Below, in pieces: positions 55,376 to 64,000 of a stretch of 64,000 nt of DNA. Source of the DNA: Anaeramoeba flamelloides (taxonomy: Eukaryota > Metamonada > Anaeramoebidae); NCBI GenBank assembly GCA_027625915.1, contig JANTQA010000070.1, forward strand, positions 3,725,001-3,789,000. Reading direction: 5' to 3'. The notes beneath the pieces were generated by a model. It was given only the letters and a program-made list of their open reading frames with translations. It ran no database searches and was not told the DNA's origin. The translations under genes and the position numbers were made by a program. Each line of letters begins with the position of its first letter. Position 1 is the first letter of the stretch.

Positions 55376-56301
55376 TATATTAATTTTTTTTAGGTAAATT
55401 TAATAGAGGTTTAGAATTTTTTTTGCCAATTACTTAGATTTCAAATCAAAGTAAAAAGCTTCTTTGTATAGTAATTGATTCTTGCTAAATGACATTCATT
55501 GAATTCAGTTATTGTTTTTATAGAAATAAAAAATTTTTCCTTTTTTTCACTTTTTTGAAAGTTGCTTTTTTTCAACTTTTCTCAAAAATACAAAAAATAA
55601 AAAAAAATATGAGCAAGAAAGCTAAACCTTGTTATGTTTGTGGAAGACGTACAAAAAATAGTTTGAAAAATAAACCTGAAAATCTTTTTTTGGATTTGCA
55701 TGAAAAAACTGTTTGATTCGAAAAAAATATACAATATATGCTTTACTCTTAATAAAAGATTTTCTTTCTTTTTTTGTACCATTCTTTTTTTTCATGAATC
55801 TACTTTTTGGGTTTACACTCTTTTGTTTTTGTTGAATTTGAAGTTTTTTTAAGTATTCCCAAATTACCATTCCAAAAGTTTTTGTCAGAGTCAAAAAAAA
55901 TCAAAGAAAAGAATAAGAACTATTTTTTTAAAAAGTAATTATTGATAAAACAAATTGAGTTCTTTATAGAGTCAAGTTGGATGAACAGAAGCGAAGGGGA
56001 AAATATTCACCAGTTTTAAATTATTTTTTCGTTTTTAAAAATGATAATAAAAATTATTTTTTTAACAATAATTAAATCCAAAATTAATCAAAAAATTCTC
56101 GTATGTTCAAGATATTTTTTCAAAAAAAAATTTTTAAAAGTCACTTTTTTTGAACAGAATTGTAAAATTTTTAAAAAACAAGAACTAAAAGTTCTAACAT
56201 TGAAAAAAACTGTCTATTTTCAATTTTAAGCATATTTCAAGATAAGGATTCCTTATTTAGTTATTGGTCAAAAAAAAAAAAAATTAATAGAGACTAGTCC
56301 C
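55376..56301. mobile_element. Family F (TTAA) element, copy 2, 926 bp
   Basis: TTAA at 55372-55375 and 56302-56305 flank inverted ends GGGACTAGTCTATATTAAT and GGGACTAGTCTCTATTAAT (complemented), one mismatch in 19. Carries a small + strand ORF with a Cys pair (55609) and an overlapping - strand frame (55740-55894). Confidence 0.82.
55609..55716 (+). CDS. 35-aa Cys-containing ORF inside TTAA element
   Basis: ATG at 55609, in a clean context after A-rich sequence: MSKKAKPCYVCGRRTKNSLK, ending EKTV at TGA. The CxxC followed by basic residues recalls half of a zinc-binding module, such as the Cys-rich tail of piggyBac-type transposases, but only one Cys pair is present. Could be a remnant of a transposase, a small real protein or chance. 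It sits inside both the TTAA element and the kinase intron. Confidence 0.3.
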   Translation: MSKKAKPCYVCGRRTKNSLKNKPENLFLDLHEKTV

Positions 56302-56305
56302 TTAA

Positions 56306-57033
56306 GGAAATGGGAATTTTGGTGAATTGGATTCCAAAATAAAAGAATTTGTAAGTCTTTTTGTAAATATTAACCTAACCAGCAAATACCAAAGAATAAT
56401 TCTGAATTTATTTTCATAATTCTCCAAGATTTCTTTGTCAAAATTTAAAGCCATCTGTACTTAACCTACATGAAAAAATAAAGAATAGAAACTTCTCAAC
56501 AATGTTTCAAGGTTTGACATTATCACCAAAGTGGTTATTTTCACACAAACCACAATTTTTACCAGCCTCTTTTTCATTTTTTGATATCATATAAATCACA
56601 GAAATCATAGAAACCAGGACAGAAAAAAATCATTGAAAGGAAGAAAGTCAAATTTAGTCACAAATAAATAATAGACATTACAGAAATCACAAAAACGAGA
56701 CTTACAAATTTATAAAAATCTCACATTTTTTACTTCTTAGATCTCACTTAATAAATCTTTCTGAGATTTACCAACACCAAAAACCCTGATAAATACATAC
56801 CATACTTTTATTTCTATTTTTGAAAAAAGGGTTCGTATAAAACAGCCCTCCTCAAAAAATTGGAAAAAAATTAATATTGGTATTTGAATTACAAATGGGA
56901 AATTTTTTCACTTCTTTACAATTTCCTTTTTGTAACAAATAGAGCCCCCACAAAATACAACCTACTTCTTGGGAAACTCTGTTTGTAAAGGAAAAGGATA
57001 AATAAGGAAAAGGAAGTAAAAATATTTTACCGT
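56306..57033. other. Intronic DNA between two TTAA elements
   Basis: No assigned repeat. A short - frame at about 56512-56590 reads GKNCGLCENNHFGD, reminiscent of a laminin-type EGF module, but it is too short to call. Confidence 0.3.
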
Positions 57034-57037
57034 TTAA

Positions 57038-57534
57038 GGACTACGTTCCCACCCTTGAGGGGGTTGAGTAATTGTGTTATTTCACTTTCGCTTCTCAAAA
57101 AAATTTTTCAATCTGAAGGAATTGGTCAAAAAAAAAAAAAAACATTTTTTGTCATCTTTACCTTTTCACGAAGACTATTTTTCTTTGTTATTCAATGAAA
57201 AGGAAAATTATAAATAACAAAAAAAATAATTGCAAAAAATGGCTTTTGGGAATTTTCAAGTGCATTTCAAATTTGAGAACATTTCAAACTTGTAAAAGCA
57301 AATTTAAAAAATATGTAGAACAGCTAGAGAAAATAGTGTGAGTTCTGAAAGTTGAAATGGAAATACTAAAATATTAAAATCAAAATTTATAATGATCTAA
57401 CAAGGCAAAAATTGTGAAAATTTCACATTTTTTCTAAAAGAAATTCTCCTTGGACAAATATTACTTGGATTACATAACTTATTCAAGGGTGATTTTATCG
57501 ATTATTTCACTATTTTCGCCTAAAAACGTAGTCC
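57038..57534. mobile_element. Family F (TTAA) element, copy 3, 497 bp
   Basis: TTAA at 57034-57037 and 57535-57538; ends GGACTACGTTCCCACC and (complemented) GGACTACGTTTTTAGG. Non-coding. Related end at 38100-38186. Confidence 0.8.
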
Positions 57535-58050
57535 TTAAAATTCAAATATCAGTAATTTCTGTTTTTAGACACTTCAGTTGAACTGAAGAAAATCAACCAA
57601 AGACAGAAATTTACAAAGCAAAGGCAATCGAGAAGAGCAAATAAAAAAGCGAAACAAAACTTCGATATTATCTTTTTTTTGATCGAGAAAAATCAGATTT
57701 AAATATCCTTTTGTCGCAATTTACAAAGAAAAAGTCGAAAATACAAAACACCTACTTTTGTGATTTGAGGAAATGAAACAGTTTTTTGTATTTCTAAAAA
57801 GTTCTTTGAAAAGCCACGAGGATTTGATTTGGGTATAAAGAACAAAACGAAATTTTTTTCATATCTGGAAAAACGAAAAAAACTGATCGAGGAGAGAATA
57901 AAAACAAATTAAAAATTCTCAAAACGAATTTTGTTAAGAGAAAATTTATATAAAGTTTGTATTCTTTCCTAATTGTAAACACAAAAAAAACAGAATAAAA
58001 AAAAAGAGAAAAAACAAAGATCCAAAAAGAATAAGAAACAAAAAAATTAC

Positions 58051-58553
58051 CTCCAGAAACGTATTCCAAGATAATAAAAAGGTGTTCAGTTGTTTCGTAC
58101 ACGTCATAAATCCGAAGAACGTTTGGGTGCTTCATGAGCCTTTGAACAGCAATTTCTCTTCTTACTTTTTGGAGCAAATTTTGGCTATTTGAAATGTCTC
58201 CTTTTTGGATAATTTTAATTGCTACTTTTTGTTTTGTTTTGTTGTGAGTTGCAAGTTTTACTTTTCATTTCCAAATAAAAAAAATTTCAGATTTTTCGAT
58301 TATGGTTTTTAAAGATGAAATTGACTCAGACAGCTTCAGTAACAAACAGAAACAATTAAAAAACTAATTCGAAAAAAAATACCTTTTGCAAAGCTTCCTT
58401 TCCCAAGAGTTCTTCCTGTTTTGTTTTTAAAATAAATTATGAGTTTTTTTTTTTGTATGATTTTTTGGTCAAATTTTGTTGAATATCAAAAAAGGTTAAA
58501 TAAGGGATCTTTAACAAACCAATGGTGTACGGTCCTATTGTTTCAAGAGACAT
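58051..58553 (-). CDS. BRSK/SAD-like kinase, exons 1-3 (N-lobe)
   Basis: Exon 1 is 58520-58553 (MSLETIGPYTI), exon 2 is 58383-58415 (RTLGKGSFAK, the glycine loop) and exon 3 is 58051-58260 (VKLATHNKTKQKVAIKIIQK with the ATP-binding Lys38, RREIAVQRLMKHPNVLRIYD with Glu58 of helix alphaC, HLFIILEYVSG hinge). Introns are 104 and 122 bp, all phase 1. Exon 3 stops at VSG plus one base, before a GTAATT donor; nothing downstream within several kb continues the kinase fold, while the exon at 47350-47612 does so exactly. ATG at 58553 gives a short N-terminus, as is usual in SAD/BRSK kinases. AMPK-related kinases act in polarity, neuron-like signalling or cell-cycle control downstream of LKB1; the role here is unknown. 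Confidence 0.93.
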
Positions 58554-59814
58554 TTACAAACTAAATTGAAAGCAAAAAAAAAGTAAAGTAAAAAGAACGA
58601 AAAATATTTTTTGCAAACTAAATTAAAACATTATTTTGACTTGATGGTAAACAAGAAGAGTTGTTTTTGTTTATTTTGTTTTCGATTTTCGAATTGTAAA
58701 ATCAGAATTCAAGTATTCACCCTTTTTACATGTGAAGATTTTTTCCCGTTTGGGAGTTGGGAAAAGAAAAAAAACGTTTAAATACTTTCTCAGATTTCTA
58801 ATAAACAGTTTTTTTGATCAAATGTCAGAATTGAGGTGGGTAAAAATATTGAATATACTATTTTTTGCAAAATAAATAGTACAAATTTTCATTCAACAAC
58901 ATTAAAAAAACAGATCTTTAAATCAGAGACATTTAAAAAAACAGATCTTCAAATCAGAGAGATTTGAATTATTAATTTCTTATTTGAGAATTGGGATTAT
59001 TGATGACTTATTTTAATTCTTAGGATTGATGGATATTTTTTGGAAAGCTTGATGAAAATTTTGATCTTTTTATTTTACTATTGGTAGTAAACTCTAAAAA
59101 ATTATTCTCAACAAAACTAAGAATATCTGATTTTTGAGAAAACCAAGTTTTTCTAATGTAGTAATATGGTATTTTATCACTCAAACAGGATCAAAAACTC
59201 ACATTAGATTTTCAAGAGGATCTTTTCAAACTCGGAGAAAAATGCCCTTCTTTTCCAAAAAAATCCCATTATTTAAGTTTTTCTTTTCAGGCATTATTTT
59301 GGGCCGTATCAATAAGACAAAATTTTCTGTACTAATTTCTCTTGAAAAACCAAGGTGTACATGGCCGTTCCTTTTTTAAAAACTACAGTATTTTATTTGT
59401 TTTGTTTGTTTCATAAATTTTTATTTTTTGTTTTATGGTTTCTTTTTGCTTTGTTTTTCGTACCAAAAAAAGAAACCCAAAATATGAAATAACAGGAAAA
59501 CAAAACCTTTTTTCTCTTTTTTAAATTTGTTAGTCCACCTTCTTTTTATTTCCACAACACACAATCACTTTTCTTTTCTTAGAAATGCTTTAAGGCGATT
59601 GTAAAAAAAAAAACGAAAAATTCTTAACTAAAAATCAAAATCTTTCTGATATATTTGACAGATCAAGAGACAAACAAAACCAAGCTTTTACATCAACCAA
59701 AATGTTTTAAAAAAAGATTTAATTCTCTTAAAAAGGATTTCAAATGAGATCAATATCAAAATTCCTTGTAAAATGAAATTTTTGCTTGTCATTGGGGAAA
59801 AAAGTTCAACAACA
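58554..59814. other. Upstream region of the kinase gene
   Basis: No family repeat. Short + frame at 59134-59379 is not supported. Presumed kinase promoter and 5' UTR; no motif identified. Confidence 0.4.
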
Positions 59815-60205
59815 GTTTTTAATTATGAAACATTAATAGAACCTGAAAACAAAAAGTAAAAATAATTCATGAAAAGATAGAAGAAATGATTGAAGTCAAA
59901 ATGGGGGGGGGGGGGGGGGGGGGGTTAACAGAATAATAGCTATTCTAAGACTATCTTTTTTTATTGGTTTTTATTCATTCGATTAAGTAGTATTAAAAAT
60001 TAGTTCAAAAATTTGATTAATTTTTATGGATCTCTAAAATCACACCTCGGATTTTGAAAATTAATGAGAATTTTATTGTTTTTGTTGATTTGATTGAAAA
60101 TAATAAAATGAATTATTCTTCGAAGTTATTTTATTTCTTCTTTTAATTGGTTTTACTTTTTGTTTTGAGCCAGTTTTCCAATTTATAATCATGTTTGGCT
60201 TCTTT
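59815..60205. mobile_element. Family B MITE, copy 4, containing a G homopolymer
   Basis: Family B words in order: TTATGAAACATTAATAGAAC, CTAAGACTATCTTTTTTTAT, ATTCATTCGATTAAG, TTTACTTTTTGTTTTGAGCC and AATCATGTTTGGCTTCTTTT. Termini worn. Confidence 0.65.
59902..59924 (+). repeat. Poly(G) run of 23
   Basis: Uninterrupted G23 within a family B element, exceptional in this base composition. Length may be affected by sequencing. Confidence 0.85.
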
Positions 60206-60359
60206 TCCTAAATGGTTATTAATTTTAAGGACGAGTCTAATAAAGAATGAGCCCTCGAACAAACCGCACCTATGTATTATCTTTTTTTCAAGACAAAAGG
60301 TGTTATTCTTGTATAATAAACCCCCAACAATACTAATGGATTTCATACTTTTGATTTAT

Positions 60360-60740
60360 CTCATTCAGGAATTTTGAAGAGGAAATGTTGGAAGGGTACA
60401 AGAAAAAATGAAAATTTGGTAAAAGATGAAACAATGATCATGGAGGGAATATTATTTAAAACAAAATATTTGCTACCCAAAACCAATATTACCATTCTTG
60501 GAAAAAATTGTCAAATCAATTTTAATTGTAGATGGAAACGAAGATCAAAATTTTTCCAATATTATTCCGCATATTTTCTGTTGTACAAGAAAGATTACCG
60601 AAACCAACCACGTCTTTAAACTGGATAAATACCAATTCTTACAAATCTGGGAACATAATTGTCCCCGAATAGGAAAATCATATCTAAAAAAAAAACAAAA
60701 AAAAAATCACTTTTATGAATGTTTCCAAAAAAAACCTTGA
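60360..60740 (+). pseudogene. Possible degraded or spliced coding region, unidentified
   Basis: After a splice-like TCATTCAG (about 60369) one + frame reads NENLVKDETMIMEGILFKTK. Near 60495 the protein-like reading passes to another frame: SILIVDGNEDQNFSNIIPHI, then TETNHVFKLDKYQFLQIWEH. Base composition is richer than the flanks. Either a frameshifted gene remnant or two exons; no family recognised. Confidence 0.3.
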
Positions 60741-61742
60741 ATTTAAAAAATCGTAAATGCTTAAATTTTAGTTTAATTTCGTGGTGTTTTGAAATACATT
60801 TAGATTTCAATTATCAATTGAATTTTTGGGCATGGTTTTTGTTTTAAAATGAACAAAAAAAGACATTAAAAAATTAGTACTTGTACTAATATTTAACAAT
60901 TAAAACCTATTTGACAATTGTTTATTTTATTTTTATAATGATTAATGACCGTGATTATCGATATAAGAAATGAAAAATATTATTTTAAGTTAAAAAAATG
61001 CCCTAATAATTATTTATTAAAATAACCCAAATATATTTACAAAATAAATCAGTTACAAAATTTTTAGGGATTTAATTCAGCTTTGTTATTTTTCTTTGAG
61101 ATAAAATTTTAAATCCGATAATTTGATTTTAACAGTAAAATATAATTTTATACAATATATTCGTTTATTAATAAAATTTCATATACACACACTTGAAAAT
61201 CTATTCAATTTTTTTGATTGATTATTGATTATTTTCAAAATATTTTTTTTTTAAAAGAGAACCAAATAAAACTATTTTTTCAAATTAATACAATGTTAAA
61301 TAAATTGTGTTTTCAAAAAGTGAATAGTCCAACATTTAACCATAATTTCGTGTTTCAGTATCAACGTAATAAAAATTCACCAATTTGATCTTTTTTCCTT
61401 TGTAACCCCCCCCCCCCCATCCCCAATATAAAGAAAATTCAGTCAAAGGAAAAATGGAAAAAAATTAATAATTATTATTTTTATTAGTTATAGAGATTAC
61501 TTTGTAATGCTAGTACAATATTATAAATCTATTTTAAATTTTAGAATTAAATCAATAAAAAAACATTTAGATAGATAAAGCTATTGATTCTAAATTTAAC
61601 AAGTACATATTGAAATTTTTACTCAAAAAAATTCTTTATTTTCAATTTTTTTGTATTACTTGGGTTGACTTTTGTAAATTATTCAATTTAAACTTTGAAT
61701 TTTCAGCCAAAAGAAACACATTTCCATTTTATTTTTAAGTTA
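60741..61742. other. Intergenic; C13 homopolymer at 61406-61418
   Basis: A/T-rich, no supported ORF. The poly(C) run (13) is followed by ATCCCC. Confidence 0.4.
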
Positions 61743-61938
61743 CAGTCAGTTCCAATTTTAAGGCACACACTTTCAACGGAATTTAATGAACAATAAAAAC
61801 CCCAAACTAACGCACAAAATTCGGATTCTAGTAAAATAAATTGTTAAAAAAAAAATTTCAAATTTTGTGCCTTAATTTGAGATTTTTTTGTGCCTTAAAT
61901 TTCGTTGAAAATTTGTGTCTCAAAAGTGGAACTGACTG
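61743..61938. mobile_element. Family A MITE, copy 6
   Basis: CAGTCAGTTCCAATTTTAAG at the left, AGTGGAACTGACTG at the right, TA on both sides (61741-61742, 61939-61940). Arms nearly complementary. Confidence 0.87.
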
Positions 61939-62617
61939 TAATATTTATTGAAATTTTCGAAAAAAAGAAAAAAAATAAAATTTTTTTAATACTTTCTTTT
62001 TATAATTTCTTTTATTTATCATAAAATTAACAAAATTATTGAATTATTATTAATAATAAAAAAATATCTTGTCTTTTGAATTTTTGCTATTATAATAAAA
62101 TAAGAATAAAAATTCTTAAAAATTAAAAATCTTTAAAAAATAAAAGCTTCTTTTATTATTTTTTCCATCATTTATTTGACTGAATTATCTTTATATTGGA
62201 AAGAAGAGTTACAAGGGAAGTAGATCAATTGTTAATTACCAATATTTAGATACAGGAACACAAAATTACGGGTAACTCGAAAATAAAAACTAAAAAGTAA
62301 AGGTAAAAAATGACCAATGATTTAAAACAAAAACCAGATCAAACAGAAAAAAAAAAAAATTACAACAATTAAACAACAAATTCCCCAAGTGAACACTTCA
62401 TGAAAAATTATCAAAATATTATAAAATTAACCAAAAGTATTGTGGTTGTGATTTTGGGTGTTCTTAATTAAAGATTACATTTTTTTTTTTTGATATTTTT
62501 TATCATTTTCTTCTTATAAACTCTATTTAAATTCCTTTCAATTTTTTTTTTTTCTTTATTTTCTTGTCAATTTTTTTTCCATAAAGAAAATTTGGGTATC
62601 TCTTTCCCTTGAATAAT

Positions 62618-62725
62618 CATGAAACATATGATTTTACGCTAAAATATCCTTGAAGGAAAGTAAAGTAAAAAGTCATTTAGAGTACAATTTAAACTTCTTT
62701 AACTAAAAATACAAAAAAAAAAATA
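62618..62725 (+). mobile_element. LINE 3'-end remnant
   Basis: ATGATTTTACGCTAAAATAT ... AGTCATTTAGAGTACAATTT and a short A-rich tail match the last 100 bp of the 49.4-kb LINE (ATGATTTTACGCTTAAATTT ... GGCACTTAGAGTGTAATCTA). Severely 5'-truncated. Confidence 0.75.
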
Positions 62726-62983
62726 ATTATTTTTTTTTTCACCAGAATTTAGAAAAAAAGATATAAACTCTTTTTCAAACAAAAGAGCACACCTCTCAAA
62801 TCACCAATACTATTCAATTTGATTGTTAATAAGATAATTACTTATTGGTGATTTTCATTTTAATTATTCATTTTTTGTTTTTTTATTAATGGATATTAAA
62901 CAGTTGGAAAATGAAAAAAAAAAAAAACCAGATAAGGAGAAATCTAGTTTGTAAATAATCTACAAGTATAAAAATGGAAACAG

Positions 62984-63257
62984 TTTAAGTTTGATTTCGA
63001 ATGGGCTAGATATAGAAATTTTGAAAGACCATTATTGGATTGATGTAGGAACACAGAAAAAAGAAAAAAAAAAAACAATTCCTACAAAATACCCAGATGA
63101 ATTATTGCTTTATATTGAAAATGTGACTTTAAAGAACAAAAATTTGATGTGTAAAAAGTTATCCCCAATTCAATGTCAAGAACTTTTCCCCAATTCTCCG
63201 TTTCCAACGGTTTTTATTGATTTTATAATTTTTTTCCACGTACAATTTACAAAACGG
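62984..63257 (+). CDS. Possible internal exon, unidentified gene
   Basis: Protein-like frame between a CAG acceptor (62981-62983) and a GTAATT donor (63257/63258), reading LSLISNGLDIEILKDHYWID, then TIPTKYPDELLLYIENVTLK and KKLSPIQCQELFPNSPFPTV. Contains a short Lys run. No start codon in context, so it would be an internal or terminal exon; if not spliced at the 3' side, TAA at 63258 ends it. May belong with the coding-like piece at 60.4 kb on the same strand. No family recognised. Confidence 0.4.
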
Positions 63258-63501
63258 TAATTCTCATTTCAAATAACAGTGCACATCAATTTGTTAAAAT
63301 AATTAATTTTAATTTTTATTGTTTTGTTTTTAATGAGTTTTAAATATTTAGTTGAGTGTTTTTTTTTTATGTTTTAAAGAGTTTCTTATATTTTAGAATG
63401 ATATTACAATTAATTTGATTAAATTATGAATAATTCTTGAAATTTTATGTGCCCTTTTATTTGAAAAAGATTTTAATTACAAAATTTATTTGTCTTTGGA
63501 C

Positions 63502-64000
63502 TAAACTCAAATTTAAAAGTTTTGAAACCAGTTAAAATAGTTAAAAGAATAATAATACAACAGTCTCTTGAAATTTGGAAATAATTTTGATTCTAAAAAA
63601 CCATTTTTATCATTTTTTGTCTTTTCTGTTTTGTTTTCATTTCTGTTTTTTCTAGTTACTTAATCTATTTCTTTTGCTCACAAAATTTTTTTCAGATGGT
63701 TGAAAGAAAATTTGCGCTGGGTTCTTATAGAGACGAAAAACTCAAATTTAATGTAGTTGATGGTATCTGAACTTGATCGATCAATAATTGTTAATAGAAA
63801 TTTCAACTAATTTACCTTTGAATTTTGGTTTGCTCTCTCCAAAATTTTTAACACTGTATTTTTTGAAGTATTGTTAATTATTTATTTTCTGTTTTGCGGA
63901 TATTGTAAATTATAAATAATTGTTCATATTTCAATTCGTTAGTGAATGACTCTAATTCCGTATTTCTTCGATACTTTCTTTAATAAGATTTTTTGGTTCA
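63502..64000. mobile_element. Family D element, copy 5 (runs off the window)
   Basis: Left end TAAACTCAAATTTAAAAGTT and conserved GTTAAAATAGTTAAAAGAAT, GGTATCTGAACTTGATCGAT and TCCAAAATTTTTAACAC. The right terminus is beyond the window. Confidence 0.7.

Larger units (their letters stand above)
47613..58050 (-). other. Kinase intron 3 (10.4 kb), transposon-filled
   Basis: Donor GTAATTTTTT at 58050, acceptor AACAAAG at 47613, phase 1 both sides. Splicing gives [17 protein letters not shown], the canonical kinase sequence. Contents from the 3' side: family A copy 4, a LINE, two - strand ORFs at 51.0 and 51.8 kb, family E, fold-back G, family D carrying family A, and two TTAA elements. No other kinase fragments lie between. 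The other kinase introns are 104, 122 and 470 bp. Confidence 0.82.

Noticed and set aside
57794-58050. Continuation of the kinase N-lobe ORF into a Phe/Leu-rich tail (a truncated kinase)
   Set aside because: The sequence after VSGG is T-rich intron with a consensus donor; the C-lobe exon at 47.6 kb fits exactly.
1-64000. Retrovirus-like, LTR or Polinton-type elements
   Set aside because: I found no LTR pairs, protease/integrase/capsid motifs or long paired terminal repeats with coding cores; the only reverse transcriptase is of LINE type.

Overview
This is an extremely A+T-rich eukaryotic nuclear window (roughly four-fifths A+T by eye, not counted). Genes have GT-AG introns, TAA and TGA both work as stops, and proteins carry long Lys/Glu, Ser and Asn tracts. 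The content (dymeclin, tRNA deaminase subunit ADAT3, cyclin Y, an AMPK-related kinase, a LINE, a tRNA-derived SINE, many MITE-like repeats) fits a repeat-rich free-living amoeboid protist. The Glu-Lys tracts remind me of Anaeramoeba, but that is only a guess. I saw no bacterial operons, CRISPR array, rRNA gene, retrovirus-like or Polinton-like element.

Four conserved host genes can be assembled by eye, and each is cut by one long, repeat-filled intron as well as, usually, short ones. (1) Dymeclin, + strand, 10342-16292, three exons, 3.2-kb intron. (2) ADAT3/Tad3, - strand, 19683-23006, two exons seen, 2.4-kb intron. (3) Cyclin Y, - strand, 31145-33920, four exons seen, 1.8-kb intron. (4) A BRSK/SAD-like Ser/Thr kinase, - strand, 44786-58553, five exons, with a 10.4-kb intron lying exactly between the N-lobe and the C-lobe. 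Exon phases agree at every proposed junction. Less certain genes: a Lys/Glu- and Arg/His-rich protein (1197-2651, -), a Ser-rich multi-exon gene (38.5-39.9 kb, -), and isolated exon-like ORFs at 3.0, 43.7, 60.4 and 63.0 kb.

Most of the remaining DNA is decayed mobile elements that I sorted into families by reading repeats against each other: A (200 bp, CAGTCAGTTCC ends, TA flanks, six copies), B and C (about 430-490 bp, terminal repeats with doubled 17-18-bp blocks), D (about 540 bp, ATTCCAAAA ends), E (1.25 kb, arrays of TCGCGA palindromes), F (TTAA-flanked, AAGG-ACTA or AAGG-ATTA ends), G (fold-back), H (98-bp inverted repeats), I and J. There is also a LINE (four loci) and a tRNA-Val-like SINE (two loci). 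Nesting is common and gives relative ages: B inside A, A inside D, F inside B, and a LINE tail inside C with a 16-bp target duplication.

Functionally the four identified genes are unrelated housekeeping/signalling genes (Golgi organisation, wobble inosine in tRNA, CDK regulation, polarity/energy kinase). Nothing suggests an operon or gene cluster. The noteworthy biology here is gene structure: conserved proteins interrupted by transposon-laden introns and by in-frame Glu-Lys repeat expansions.
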